Below are positions 43,839 through 51,664 of a stretch of DNA of 64,000 nt, one piece after another. The notes under the pieces were generated by a model. The model was not told the origin of the DNA, did no database searches, and saw only the letters and a program-made list of their open reading frames with translations. The position numbers and the translations under genes were made by a program. Each line of letters starts with the position of its first letter. Position 1 is the stretch's first letter. The stretch lies in the NCBI RefSeq assembly GCF_946151075.1, contig NZ_OX267715.1, positions 2,643,881 to 2,707,880 on the forward strand, given 5' to 3'. This DNA comes from Neobacillus sp. Marseille-Q6967 (lineage in GTDB: Bacteria; Bacillota; Bacilli; Bacillales; Cytobacillaceae).

Positions 43839-44516
43839 CTACCCATCTTCACCGACAAGTGCGGTACCTATTCTAACCATGGTAGCTCCTTCTTCAATTG
43901 CCATTATGTAATCATTGGACATTCCCATTGAAAGCTCCTCACAAGGGGCATAATCAAGCTGCAGCTCCTTTACTTGGTTACGCAAGTCTCTTAATTTTCG
44001 AAAACAGCTGCGAAGGGTACTTTCATCATCCGTGTAAGGTGCCATTGTCATTAAACCAGCAACAATGATATTTTCATATGGCTCGAGATTTTTTACAAAG
44101 TCTATGACTTCATTTGAACGAAGGCCGTGTTTCGATTCTTCTTTTGAGACATTTACCTGTACAAGACACTTAATCTTATTACCCGCCCGTTTATTAATTT
44201 CCTCTGCAAGCGAAATTCTGTCTAAAGAATGAATATATTCAACTTTATCAATTATGTTTTTAACTTTGCGCGTTTGTAATGTACCAATAAAGTGCCATAC
44301 GGGCTTGTCCTTTAATACTTCCCATTTTGTTAATAGCCCTTCATCACGGTTCTCACCTAAATTCGTTACACCAGCTTCCAACGCTTCTGCCGCTCTCTCG
44401 GTGGTGACATATTTTGTAACGGCAATCACCTTGATTTCTTCAGGATTTCGATTTACCTTTAGGCATGCACGGTTGATATTTTGTTGAATCTGTTCGAGGT
44501 TATCTGCTACCCTCAT
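43839..44516 (-). CDS. ylmE: YggS-family PLP homeostasis protein YlmE
   Basis: Pyridoxal-phosphate-binding protein (PLPBP/YggS family) balancing vitamin B6 and amino acid pools; no enzyme activity is established. It has 225 residues, an alanine-racemase-like barrel: the PLP lysine in IKVIAVTKYV near 27-36, GENRDEGLLTKW, WHFIGTLQTRK and C-terminal SMGMSNDYIMAIEEGATMVRIG. Its ATG overlaps the ylmD stop (ATGA). Confidence 0.93.
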   Translation of the reverse strand: MRVADNLEQIQQNINRACLKVNRNPEEIKVIAVTKYVTTERAAEALEAGVTNLGENRDEGLLTKWEVLKDKPVWHFIGTLQTRKVKNIIDKVEYIHSLDRISLAEEINKRAGNKIKCLVQVNVSKEESKHGLRSNEVIDFVKNLEPYENIIVAGLMTMAPYTDDESTLRSCFRKLRDLRNQVKELQLDYAPCEELSMGMSNDYIMAIEEGATMVRIGTALVGEDG

Positions 44517-45337
44517 TTTTCGGTCTCCTTCCAGCCAATATAACTTAACATTCTGCCGGTTTTCCCTTGATCCCGGCGATGAGAGAAGAATAGTTCTTCA
44601 TGACAACTTGAACACAGCTTAGAAATCTGAATGTTCGCTGCAGGAACTCCGGCCTTCATGAGGATCTGCTTATTTACTTCCCGCAGATCTAGACAATATT
44701 GTCCTTCTTTTATTAAATTATATGGTTTTTTTTCGACATCTACTAGTATATTTTCTACAAAGTTGATGACATAGTCATTAACAATATAACATTTTTTACA
44801 GATTGACGGACCAATAACGATATAAATCTCATTGGGATTAATTCCTTCGGTCTGCCATGCCTCGACCATATACCGGGCAATTTCATTTACTGTCCCTTTC
44901 CAGCCGGCATGTGCAGCACCAATCATATGGTGTGTTGGTGATAGAAAGAAAAGAGGGACGCAATCAGCATAACACAGAGTTAATAAAATTCCCTCTTCAT
45001 CTGTATAAAAGCCATCTGTTCCTTTATAGGCATCGCTATAGGTGTCTGCTCCTTTGCCTCTATTCGAACGGTTAACCCTTTCGATCCTGACATCATGTGT
45101 TTGTTCTGCTCCCACCCAATGCAGCAGAGGGAAATGGAGCTCTTCCGCAAGCCTTTGGCGGTTTAAACATACATCCTCTTTCATGTCGCCAACATGAAAG
45201 CCCATATTGAATGTGGCATAAATTCCATTACTCTTGCCGCCGTTTTTAGTCGTTATACCAGCTGTAAGCCCTGGGTATTGTTTTTCCCATTTTTCAATAG
45301 ATAAAAATAATTCGTCATTTTGTACAAACGGTTCCAT
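44513..45337 (-). CDS. pgeF: Peptidoglycan editing factor PgeF family (YlmD), laccase-domain
   Basis: A YfiH/PgeF family protein; members act as purine nucleoside phosphorylase/adenosine deaminase enzymes and in E. coli prevent wrong amino acids entering wall peptides. It has 274 residues. Metal-binding motifs are visible: HWVGAEQTHDV, LTLCYADCVPLFF and GAAHAGWKGTVNEIA. ATG at 45337. It is coupled to ylmE by a 4-bp overlap. B. subtilis name ylmD. Confidence 0.92.
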   Translation of the reverse strand: MEPFVQNDELFLSIEKWEKQYPGLTAGITTKNGGKSNGIYATFNMGFHVGDMKEDVCLNRQRLAEELHFPLLHWVGAEQTHDVRIERVNRSNRGKGADTYSDAYKGTDGFYTDEEGILLTLCYADCVPLFFLSPTHHMIGAAHAGWKGTVNEIARYMVEAWQTEGINPNEIYIVIGPSICKKCYIVNDYVINFVENILVDVEKKPYNLIKEGQYCLDLREVNKQILMKAGVPAANIQISKLCSSCHEELFFSHRRDQGKTGRMLSYIGWKETEK

Positions 45338-45405
45338 TCCTATAACCTCATTTGTTTTTTTCTAGTTTACCATGAATCGGTTAAATGGTCATTGTTAGTA
45401 AGGTT

Positions 45406-45675
45406 TTATCCTTCGTTTTCTTCAATTGGCCTTTCCTCCAATCCCTTATACCTGACTAAAATCACATCTTGACCAATTTTAATGATATTTTTCCATGGAA
45501 TCACAATATCCTCATCTCTGCCGAAAAAACCTAGAACCTTTCCATTTCCAGAGATCACTACTGCTTCGATTCTGCCCGTTGATAAATTAATTTCAATATC
45601 CCCAATGTTTCCAAGCTTTTTTCCATCTGAAACATTCACGACGTCCTTAATCTGAAAATCCGAAATTTTAACCAT
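45406..45675 (-). CDS. ylmC: PRC-barrel protein YlmC
   Basis: Small YlmC/YmxH family protein with a PRC-barrel fold; the function is not established, though association with sporulation genes is conserved. It has 89 residues: MVKISDFQIKDVVNVSDGKK, then GNIGDIEINLSTGRI and IVIPWKNIIKIGQDVILV. The ATG at 45675 is preceded by GGAGTGAG. In B. subtilis ylmA lies between sigG and this gene; here only a terminator does. Confidence 0.88.
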   Translation of the reverse strand: MVKISDFQIKDVVNVSDGKKLGNIGDIEINLSTGRIEAVVISGNGKVLGFFGRDEDIVIPWKNIIKIGQDVILVRYKGLEERPIEENEG

Positions 45676-45746
45676 CCAGCTCACTCCCACATTTTATACT
45701 ATAAAAAATATATGATAGGTATGGGGATTTTATCTGTTATCTTTAA

Positions 45747-45780
45747 AAGAAAAAATAAGCTGCCCTTTTGGACAGCTTTA
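45747..45780 (-). terminator. Intrinsic terminator of sigG
   Basis: AAGCTGTCC and GGGCAGCTT arms followed by ATTTTTT on the minus strand; the hairpin begins at the sigG stop codon. Confidence 0.85.
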
Positions 45781-46557
45781 ACTTTGTATATTTTTATTCA
45801 TTTGTTTAATTGCTGCTTTTTCCAGCCGTGATACTTGAGCTTGCGAAATCCCAATTTCATCGGCTACTTCCATTTGTGTTTTTCCTTGGAAGAATCGTTT
45901 TCTTAAAATTAATTTCTCCCGTTCATTTAAACGGCGCATTCCTTCTTTTAGTGCAATTTCCTCAATCCAATGGATATCTTTATTCCGCTCATCACTTAAT
46001 TGATCCATTACATAAATAGGGTCGCCGCCATCGTTATAAATCGGTTCAAATAAGGATACTGGGTCTTGTATCGCATCTAAAGCAAATACAATTTCTTCAT
46101 GAGGAACTTCCAATACTTTTGCGATTTCCTCAGCAGTTGGTTCCCGTGAAGTTTCACTCATCAATCGTTCTCTTACCTGCAGCGCCTTATAGGCGATATC
46201 TCTAAGAGACCTCGAAACCCGAATTGGGTTATTATCGCGCAGGTACCTACGAATTTCGCCAATAATCATTGGTACGGCATAAGTGGAAAACTTTACGTTT
46301 TGACTTAAATCAAAGTTATCAATCGATTTCATAAGTCCAATACAGCCAACCTGAAACAGGTCATCAACAAACTCGCCTCGGTTGTTAAACCGCTGTATAA
46401 CACTTAGAACGAGTCGTAAATTTCCGTTGACGAGCTTTTCTCGTGCTGTAATATCTCCTTCCTGCATTTGTTTGAAGAGTAATCTCATTTCTTCATTTTT
46501 TAATACAGGAAGTTTTGATGTATCAACGCCGCAAATTTCAACTTTATTTCGAGTCAA
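45778..46557 (-). CDS. sigG: Late forespore RNA polymerase sigma-G factor
   Basis: Directs late forespore transcription (SASP, germination genes). It has 259 residues, nearly identical to B. subtilis sigma-G: TRNKVEICGVDTSKLPVLKN at the start, region 2 FVDDLFQVGCIGLMKSIDNF, core-binding and -10 helices, and region 4 helix-turn-helix KTQMEVADEIGISQAQVSRL. The TTG at 46557 is chosen because GGAGG is 9 bp upstream and homologues start here; an ATG at 46575 overlaps that ribosome site. The hairpin-shielded leader and TTG suggest deliberately low translation. Confidence 0.93.
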   Translation of the reverse strand: MTRNKVEICGVDTSKLPVLKNEEMRLLFKQMQEGDITAREKLVNGNLRLVLSVIQRFNNRGEFVDDLFQVGCIGLMKSIDNFDLSQNVKFSTYAVPMIIGEIRRYLRDNNPIRVSRSLRDIAYKALQVRERLMSETSREPTAEEIAKVLEVPHEEIVFALDAIQDPVSLFEPIYNDGGDPIYVMDQLSDERNKDIHWIEEIALKEGMRRLNEREKLILRKRFFQGKTQMEVADEIGISQAQVSRLEKAAIKQMNKNIQS

Positions 46558-46595
46558 TCCCTTTTCCCTCCTCATAGGAGTTGCTGTACAAAAAA

Positions 46596-46624
46596 CAGTA
46601 TCTCCTTGAGAAGGAAAAATATGC
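46596..46624 (-). promoter_or_regulatory. Sigma-F/sigma-G type promoter of sigG
   Basis: GCATA (46624-46620), 14-bp spacer, GGAGATACTG (46605-46596), close to the forespore sigma consensus G-T/C-A/T-T-A and GGnnAnAnT. The usual spacer is about 15 bp, so this promoter is probably weak. It starts about 40 bp before the TTG. Confidence 0.65.
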
Positions 46625-46654
46625 ACTTGCAAATTTGTGGTTTTGACACATACT

Positions 46655-46661
46655 TGTCGAA
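46655..46661 (+). promoter_or_regulatory. Spo0A box-like heptamer upstream of sigG
   Basis: TGTCGAA, a perfect 0A box, on the plus strand in the sigE-sigG gap, about 30 bp upstream of the sigG -35. A heptamer will occur by chance several times in 64 kb, so function is uncertain. Confidence 0.3.
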
Positions 46662-46718
46662 AAATGCGGTGAAGTCTTGATTTTTATTGGTCTACTTCCT
46701 AGAAAAAATTTCTTTTTA

Positions 46719-47438
46719 TTAAACCATTTTGTTGAATTCTTTTCTTAGTCTTTTTATGATTCTTTTTTCTAGTCTTGAGATGTAGGATTGGGATATTCCC
46801 AGCATATCTGCTACGTCTTTTTGGGTTTTTTCTTCTCCATTTGTCAGTCCGAAGCGGAGTTCCATAATCTGTTTTTCCCTGTCTGTCAGCTGATGCAGAG
46901 CTTTTGTTAATAGCTTTCGGTCCACATTTGCTTCAAGGTCTTTTGTGATAATATCATCATCTGTACCTAAAACATCAGATAATAATAATTCATTGCCATC
47001 CCAATCAATATTAAGTGGTTCATCAAAGGATACTTCTGATCTGATTTTATTATTTCTTCGCAAATACATCAGAATTTCATTCTCAATACATCTCGAAGCA
47101 TATGTAGCCAGTTTTATTTTTTTCTCTGGATTAAAAGTGTTAACAGCCTTGATTAATCCAATCGTACCAATACTAATTAAATCCTCAATATTAATCCCTG
47201 TGTTCTCAAATTTCCTAGCAATATAGACAACCAATCTTAAATTACGTTCGATTAAAATGGAACGTGCTGCTTTGTCACCATTAGGTAATTTGTTTAAAAG
47301 CATTTCTTCCTCATCTTTACTTAGAGGAGGCGGCAGGGCTTCGCTGCCGCCAATATAATAAATTTCATCTGTTTTTAGGCCCAATTTCATTAATAGTTTA
47401 TACCAGTAGTAAGATAAGCGAAGTCTCCATTTTTTCAC
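46719..47438 (-). CDS. sigE: Mother-cell RNA polymerase sigma-E factor (pro-form)
   Basis: Directs early mother-cell transcription. It has 239 residues. The N-terminal ~27 residues (MKKWRLRLSYYWYKLLMKLG) form the membrane-associated pro-sequence removed by SpoIIGA; the mature part opens near EIYYIGGSEALPPPLSKDEE. Region 2 NIEDLISIGTIGLIKAVNTF and region 4 TQKDVADMLGISQSYISRLE are clear. It follows spoIIGA by 44 bp in the spoIIG operon, with sigG downstream. Confidence 0.97.
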   Translation of the reverse strand: MKKWRLRLSYYWYKLLMKLGLKTDEIYYIGGSEALPPPLSKDEEEMLLNKLPNGDKAARSILIERNLRLVVYIARKFENTGINIEDLISIGTIGLIKAVNTFNPEKKIKLATYASRCIENEILMYLRRNNKIRSEVSFDEPLNIDWDGNELLLSDVLGTDDDIITKDLEANVDRKLLTKALHQLTDREKQIMELRFGLTNGEEKTQKDVADMLGISQSYISRLEKRIIKRLRKEFNKMV

Positions 47439-47482
47439 GCAAGTTCCTCCTTCTAAATTAAGATTTTGTGAGTATAGTATTA

Positions 47483-48421
47483 TTAACTTACTTTCACTGC
47501 ATCTTTAGGCAGTTTAGGTCCTGTAAGCATTTTCGGATGGACGATACACTGAAACCTATCATCTGCTGAAAGCTGCTGCATTGTAAATGATACAAGTCCC
47601 TTTTCGCATAAGAATTGTTCCCCCTTTGCTTGAATCAGTATCGAATCAGGAATCATTGCCACAATGAGCTGATGCTCTTGTCCCACCACCCGGCAAGGAA
47701 CAATCCTTAATCTGTTCTGCCATTCAACAGGAAACTCTTCTTCCCCGTTGATCAGTACTTCAGGATCGGATGCCATTTTTTTAATTGGTTCTGCCATTGT
47801 TTCTATTTGATTTTTAATGGATACAAACATGACCGGAAGTTTTGATAAGGGGTCATAGAGCTGGTTTCCACTATCTACTAAGCCTTTAAATGTCAACGTA
47901 TCTCCATTAATCGTTAGAATAACTTCAACAAGTTGATCAAATTGAATTTTTGTCATTTCCATTGACTCTAAATTCCTCTTAGAAAAATGCCAGGCAATCG
48001 GAAAGCCAAGTAAAACAAAAAGCCAGCTGATAGGATCACCAAACCCTGTTACATTGGCAACAATTACTTTCGTTGATAATTCTGAATCAAACTGAACAAA
48101 GTAATGGGCTCCAATTAAGGCTCCGCCAATTAGAAAGGTGCCAGTATATAAGGTCATTAAAGCCTTTAAAAAATAAGACATCCGTTTATATCCAAACGTC
48201 ACGAATACCATTGCAACCGAAAAAAGGAGCTTTGAAACAGGATGATTTGAATACACTTGTAACGGTGTAAAGGATAATAATATAATCAATGAACCGATAA
48301 ACCCGCCAGCCATAATCCTCCAAATACGGATTCTCCTTTTTAAGAAAATAGCGGATAAATAAAGGAGAAGACTATCAAATAATAAGTTAAGAGCCCAAAT
48401 TACATCCAAATAAACCGTCAA
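47483..48421 (-). CDS. spoIIGA: Sporulation aspartic protease SpoIIGA
   Basis: Membrane protease that activates pro-sigma-E after a forespore signal. It has 312 residues: five hydrophobic segments in the first ~150, then a soluble domain with the aspartic protease motif LVDSGNQLYDPLS and a later GLVSFTMQQLSAD segment. The TTG at 48421 is preferred: a run of five G lies 6 bp before it and the product begins MTVYLDVIWALN like homologues; another TTG at 48448 lacks a good ribosome site. Confidence 0.93.
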   Translation of the reverse strand: MTVYLDVIWALNLLFDSLLLYLSAIFLKRRIRIWRIMAGGFIGSLIILLSFTPLQVYSNHPVSKLLFSVAMVFVTFGYKRMSYFLKALMTLYTGTFLIGGALIGAHYFVQFDSELSTKVIVANVTGFGDPISWLFVLLGFPIAWHFSKRNLESMEMTKIQFDQLVEVILTINGDTLTFKGLVDSGNQLYDPLSKLPVMFVSIKNQIETMAEPIKKMASDPEVLINGEEEFPVEWQNRLRIVPCRVVGQEHQLIVAMIPDSILIQAKGEQFLCEKGLVSFTMQQLSADDRFQCIVHPKMLTGPKLPKDAVKVS

Positions 48422-48520
48422 ACAGCTGCCCCCTTCTTTATTTCCCAAAATAAACTTATCATTCTATGGATTTTCATAAGGGTGTATTACCAATGATTTC
48501 TATTATTCTGTTTACGGAAA

Positions 48521-48554
48521 AGTATAACGTACATTTGGGGCTGAAGTGTGTCAC
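48521..48554 (-). promoter_or_regulatory. spoIIG-type sigma-A/Spo0A promoter
   Basis: GTGACA (48554-48549) and TATACT (48526-48521) are separated by 22 bp, the unusual spacing known for the B. subtilis spoIIG promoter, which needs Spo0A~P. A near-0A box TGACAAA lies at 48605-48599, around -90, and TGACACA overlaps the -35. The transcript would start about 90 bp before spoIIGA. Confidence 0.65.
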
Positions 48555-48633
48555 TTTCTGTAATCAAAAAAACAGAAATTTTCCCTATATACAACGTATT
48601 TTGTCAGAAATAAAATATGCTAATTTTTATATA

Positions 48634-48673
48634 AAAAAAGACATGGTCCATCCGGACCATGCCTTTTTTCCAT
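48634..48673 (-). terminator. Intrinsic terminator of ftsZ
   Basis: GGCATGGTCC and GGACCATGTC arms around GGAT on the minus strand, followed by TTTTTTTATA. Confidence 0.9.
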
Positions 48674-48682
48674 TACTATATT

Positions 48683-48710
48683 GTCTAGCTTCAGCACCCA
48701 GGGGCGCAGC
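48683..48710. repeat. Fragment of dispersed repeat (family B)
   Basis: GTCTAGCTTCAGCACCCAGG followed by GGCGCAGC resembles the head of the 57689-57755 element and of short hairpin repeats I recall from many Bacillus genomes. It lies between the ftsZ stop and its terminator. Confidence 0.5.
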
Positions 48711-48718
48711 TTTTTTAA

Positions 48719-49855
48719 TTATCTTCTACGGTTACGATTACGTAAGAACGTAGGGATATCTAATGCATCCTCTGAGTTAACATTATGGTTTTGCCGAACA
48801 GGCTCCTGCTGAACTTCTTCACGCTTTGGCTCGCGCTTTACAGGATTCATTTGCGGCTTAGCTTGTCCAAAAGCAGGGCGAGTTGCCTTTGGCTGTATAG
48901 CCTCCTCATTAAAGCCTGTTGCAATAACCGTTACAATAATTTCATCCTTCAGACTTTCATTAATAACGGAACCAAATATCATATTCACTTCCTGATCAGT
49001 GGCAGTTGCAACGATATCTGCTGCTTCTTGGACTTCATATAAGCTTAAATTTGAGCCGCCCGTAATATTCATTAACACACCCTGTGCACCGTCAATCGAC
49101 GTTTCAAGCAATGGGGAATTGATTGCTTTCTTGGCCGCTTCGGTTGCACGATTTTCTCCGGAAGCAACACCGATACCCATTAGTGCAGAACCTTTATTTG
49201 ACATAATCGTCTTAACATCTGCAAAGTCCAAATTGATAAGTCCTGGTGTAGCAATCAAGTCTGAAATACCTTGTACACCCTGTCTAAGAACGTTATCAGC
49301 CTCGCGGAAAGCTTCTAGCATCGGAGTACTCTTATCGACAATCTCAAGAAGGCGGTCATTTGGAATGACAATAAGGGTATCGACTGCCTCTTTCATTGAT
49401 CCAATACCGCCAGATGCTTGATTGGAACGCTTTTTACCTTCGAATGTAAATGGACGAGTTACAACCCCAACTGTTAAGGCACCTAAATCACGGGCAATTT
49501 GTGCAATAACAGGGGCAGCACCTGTACCTGTTCCACCACCCATACCTGCTGTAACGAACACCATATCAGCACCACGTAAGGCATCTTCTAATTGTTCCTT
49601 GCTTTCTTCAGCAGCCTTTTTGCCGACTTCTGGATTAGCTCCTGCACCAAGACCTCTTGTTAACTTCGCACCGATTTGCATTTTTACTTCAGCTTTTGAA
49701 AGGTTTAATGCTTGAGCATCTGTATTAACCGCAATAAACTCGACACCCTGAACGCCATGTTCAATCATTCGATTCACTGCGTTGTTACCACCGCCGCCAA
49801 CCCCAATAACCTTTATTGTAGCAAGAGAATCTAAATTTGTATCAAACTCTAACAT
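48719..49855 (-). CDS. ftsZ: Cell division GTPase FtsZ
   Basis: Tubulin-like GTPase forming the Z ring. It has 378 residues: GVGGGGNNAVNRM near 17-29, tubulin signature GGGTGTGAAPVIA near 105-117, T7 loop NLDFADV, a variable Q/P-rich linker, and the C-terminal peptide DALDIPTFLRNRNRRR that binds FtsA, SepF and other partners. It follows ftsA by 38 bp. Confidence 0.98.
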   Translation of the reverse strand: MLEFDTNLDSLATIKVIGVGGGGNNAVNRMIEHGVQGVEFIAVNTDAQALNLSKAEVKMQIGAKLTRGLGAGANPEVGKKAAEESKEQLEDALRGADMVFVTAGMGGGTGTGAAPVIAQIARDLGALTVGVVTRPFTFEGKKRSNQASGGIGSMKEAVDTLIVIPNDRLLEIVDKSTPMLEAFREADNVLRQGVQGISDLIATPGLINLDFADVKTIMSNKGSALMGIGVASGENRATEAAKKAINSPLLETSIDGAQGVLMNITGGSNLSLYEVQEAADIVATATDQEVNMIFGSVINESLKDEIIVTVIATGFNEEAIQPKATRPAFGQAKPQMNPVKREPKREEVQQEPVRQNHNVNSEDALDIPTFLRNRNRRR

Positions 49856-49893
49856 GACAAATCCTCCTAATTCGTCGATATTCCTTTTCGCGT

Positions 49894-51177
49894 CTATTCG
49901 AAAAAGAGACCAAGGAATTTTTTTACTTTTGATGACATCTTATCTTCCGGATGTTTTTCTGGTTTCGCTTTTGGCTGTTGTTGTTTAGGACTTCTTTTCT
50001 CAGCTGGTTCAGATACCGGCGCAGCAGCGACGAAGTTGCCGCCTGGTACTCTGCCATTCTTATAGGCATATTTTATTAAACCAACCGCGGTTGTATATTG
50101 AGGCTCTCTTACTCCAATATAGTCTGGTACAGCATTACGCACTCTGTTTTGTAAAATTACTTGTGCAAGTTCCAGTACGCCTTGCATATTTGCAATTCCA
50201 CCGGTCAGTACATAACCGCCAGGTAAATCACTGTAGCCTAAACGCTTCATTTCATTGACAATTAGATCAAAAATTTCTTCTAATCTAGCTTCTATAATAT
50301 CAGATACTTCCAGCTGATTAAATTGTTGATGCTGGTCGCTGCCAATAATCGGAACACTAAAGACCTCATCTTCAGAGGCATCGTCATAGAATGCATGTCC
50401 ATACTTAATCTTAATTCTTTCAGCATCTTCAGTTGAGGTTCTAAGCCCGATGGATAAGTCTTTTGTTATGTGTTCTCCCCCAACTGGTATTACACTCGTT
50501 GCAGCTAGGAACCCCTGTTCAAACACAGCTATTGTAGTAGAGCCGCCGCCAAGGTCAATCAATGCTACACCGAGATTTTTTTCATCCTTTGATAATGCAT
50601 ATTCACCTGCTGCGAGAGGCTGTAAGACGATATCCAAGATATCAAGCCCAGCCCGCTCCACACAACGTAATGTGTTAATAATAATCGATTTTGAACCTGT
50701 AATAAGGGTTCCGTCCATTTCTAATCGAACACCAATCATACCACGCGGGTCGTGAATTTCATCCTTACCGTCAAGGATATATTGCTTAGGAACAACCCCG
50801 ATGATTTCACGATCAGGCGGTATCGACATTACTTGTGCTGCTTCGATGACACGAGTAACATCTTCATTTGTAATCTCACGATTTTGGCTGGATACGGCTA
50901 CAACGCCACGGCAAGGCTGAAGCATAACATGATTGCCAGTAATTCCGACAATTACCTGTCGTATCTCCATTCCTATCATTCTCTCAGCTTCTTCAATCGC
51001 CCTTTTAATAGAATGAACGGTATCATTAATATCAATAATGGATCCTTTACGTAATCCTTCAGATTTTACATTGCCGACACCAATAATATTTAATGAGTCA
51101 TTGACCATTTCTCCAATGATAACCTTCACACTGGATGTACCGATGTCAAGACTTACATATATTTCATTGCTGTTCAT
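49894..51177 (-). CDS. ftsA: Cell division actin-like protein FtsA
   Basis: Anchors FtsZ to the membrane. It has 427 residues, actin/Hsp70 fold: phosphate-1 motif VSLDIGTSSVKVIIG near 8-22, phosphate-2 ALIDLGGGSTTIAVF near 203-217 and adenosine motif LTGGIANMQGV. A Pro/Lys-rich linker leads to a C-terminal amphipathic helix VKKFLGLFFE. ATG at 51177 follows AAAGGAGG. A sigma-H promoter lies upstream. Confidence 0.97.
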   Translation of the reverse strand: MNSNEIYVSLDIGTSSVKVIIGEMVNDSLNIIGVGNVKSEGLRKGSIIDINDTVHSIKRAIEEAERMIGMEIRQVIVGITGNHVMLQPCRGVVAVSSQNREITNEDVTRVIEAAQVMSIPPDREIIGVVPKQYILDGKDEIHDPRGMIGVRLEMDGTLITGSKSIIINTLRCVERAGLDILDIVLQPLAAGEYALSKDEKNLGVALIDLGGGSTTIAVFEQGFLAATSVIPVGGEHITKDLSIGLRTSTEDAERIKIKYGHAFYDDASEDEVFSVPIIGSDQHQQFNQLEVSDIIEARLEEIFDLIVNEMKRLGYSDLPGGYVLTGGIANMQGVLELAQVILQNRVRNAVPDYIGVREPQYTTAVGLIKYAYKNGRVPGGNFVAAAPVSEPAEKRSPKQQQPKAKPEKHPEDKMSSKVKKFLGLFFE

Positions 51178-51265
51178 TCTTTGGCACCTCCTTTAGCATT
51201 CCTTCAGTCGAACAACAACTAATTTTAGTTAAGTGATATATCGTATACCTCTATATCTTATAAAA

Positions 51266-51294
51266 TTATTCGTCACAACTAAATGATTCCCTTT
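51266..51294 (-). promoter_or_regulatory. Sigma-H promoter of ftsA-ftsZ
   Basis: AAAGGGAAT (51294-51286), 11-bp spacer, GACGAATAA (51274-51266). The -10 element fits the sigma-H consensus RnnGAATww fully and the -35 element has one mismatch. A sigma-H promoter is known for B. subtilis ftsAZ. Tentative sigma-A elements (TTGTGA, 17 bp, TATAGA) overlap it. Confidence 0.65.
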
Positions 51295-51301
51295 AAAAAA
51301 A

Positions 51302-51664
51302 TCAATTTTTTTCTAATTTTTCTTTGTTTGTTGACCATTTTGTTAATAATATTCGTCTAATGACTGCTATATTTTGAAATAAGCGGACACCAAAGGCAAA
51401 AACTGCTGCTAAATACAAGTCTACACCAAGATGTACGCCTAGAAAAGCTAAACTTGCAGCTAGTAATATATTAAAAAAGAATCCAGAAACAAATACTTTT
51501 TCATCATAAATATTTTGTAAATGTGCCCTAATTCCTCCAAAAAGAGTATCGAAGGCAGCCAATACTGCAATAGATAAGTAATTGGAATATTCCTCCGGGA
51601 TTCTTATATCCGTCAATAACCCAAGTATAATGCCAACAATTAATCCTAACAATGGAAGCCACAT
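51302..51664 (-). CDS. sbp: Small basic membrane protein Sbp (DUF1290)
   Basis: A 120-residue protein of unknown function encoded before ftsA in many Bacillota. Three or four hydrophobic stretches are visible (about 1-20, 27-43, 60-95), with FDTLFGGIRAHLQNIYDEKV between them and a basic C-terminus. The ATG overlaps the ylxX TAA by one base (TAATG). Its location suggests an envelope or division role, but none is proven. Confidence 0.88.
   Translation of the reverse strand: MWLPLLGLIVGIILGLLTDIRIPEEYSNYLSIAVLAAFDTLFGGIRAHLQNIYDEKVFVSGFFFNILLAASLAFLGVHLGVDLYLAAVFAFGVRLFQNIAVIRRILLTKWSTNKEKLEKN

Larger units (their letters stand above)
48422..48718. other. spoIIGA-ftsZ intergenic region (297 bp)
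   Basis: Holds the spoIIG promoter, the ftsZ terminator and a short family B repeat fragment. No gene is seen; the bpr protease gene found near here in B. subtilis is absent. Confidence 0.7.

Noticed and set aside
45368..45389. Small hairpin between ylmC and ylmD as a terminator
   Set aside because: Only five-base arms and no T-run follow it on the minus strand.
46558..46632. 25-codon upstream extension of sigG
   Set aside because: It covers the sigma-F/G promoter and leader hairpin, and homologues begin at the TTG at 46557.
48466..48753. 95-codon plus-strand frame in the spoIIGA-ftsZ gap
   Set aside because: It crosses the spoIIG promoter, the ftsZ terminator and the ftsZ 3' end, and lacks a ribosome site.
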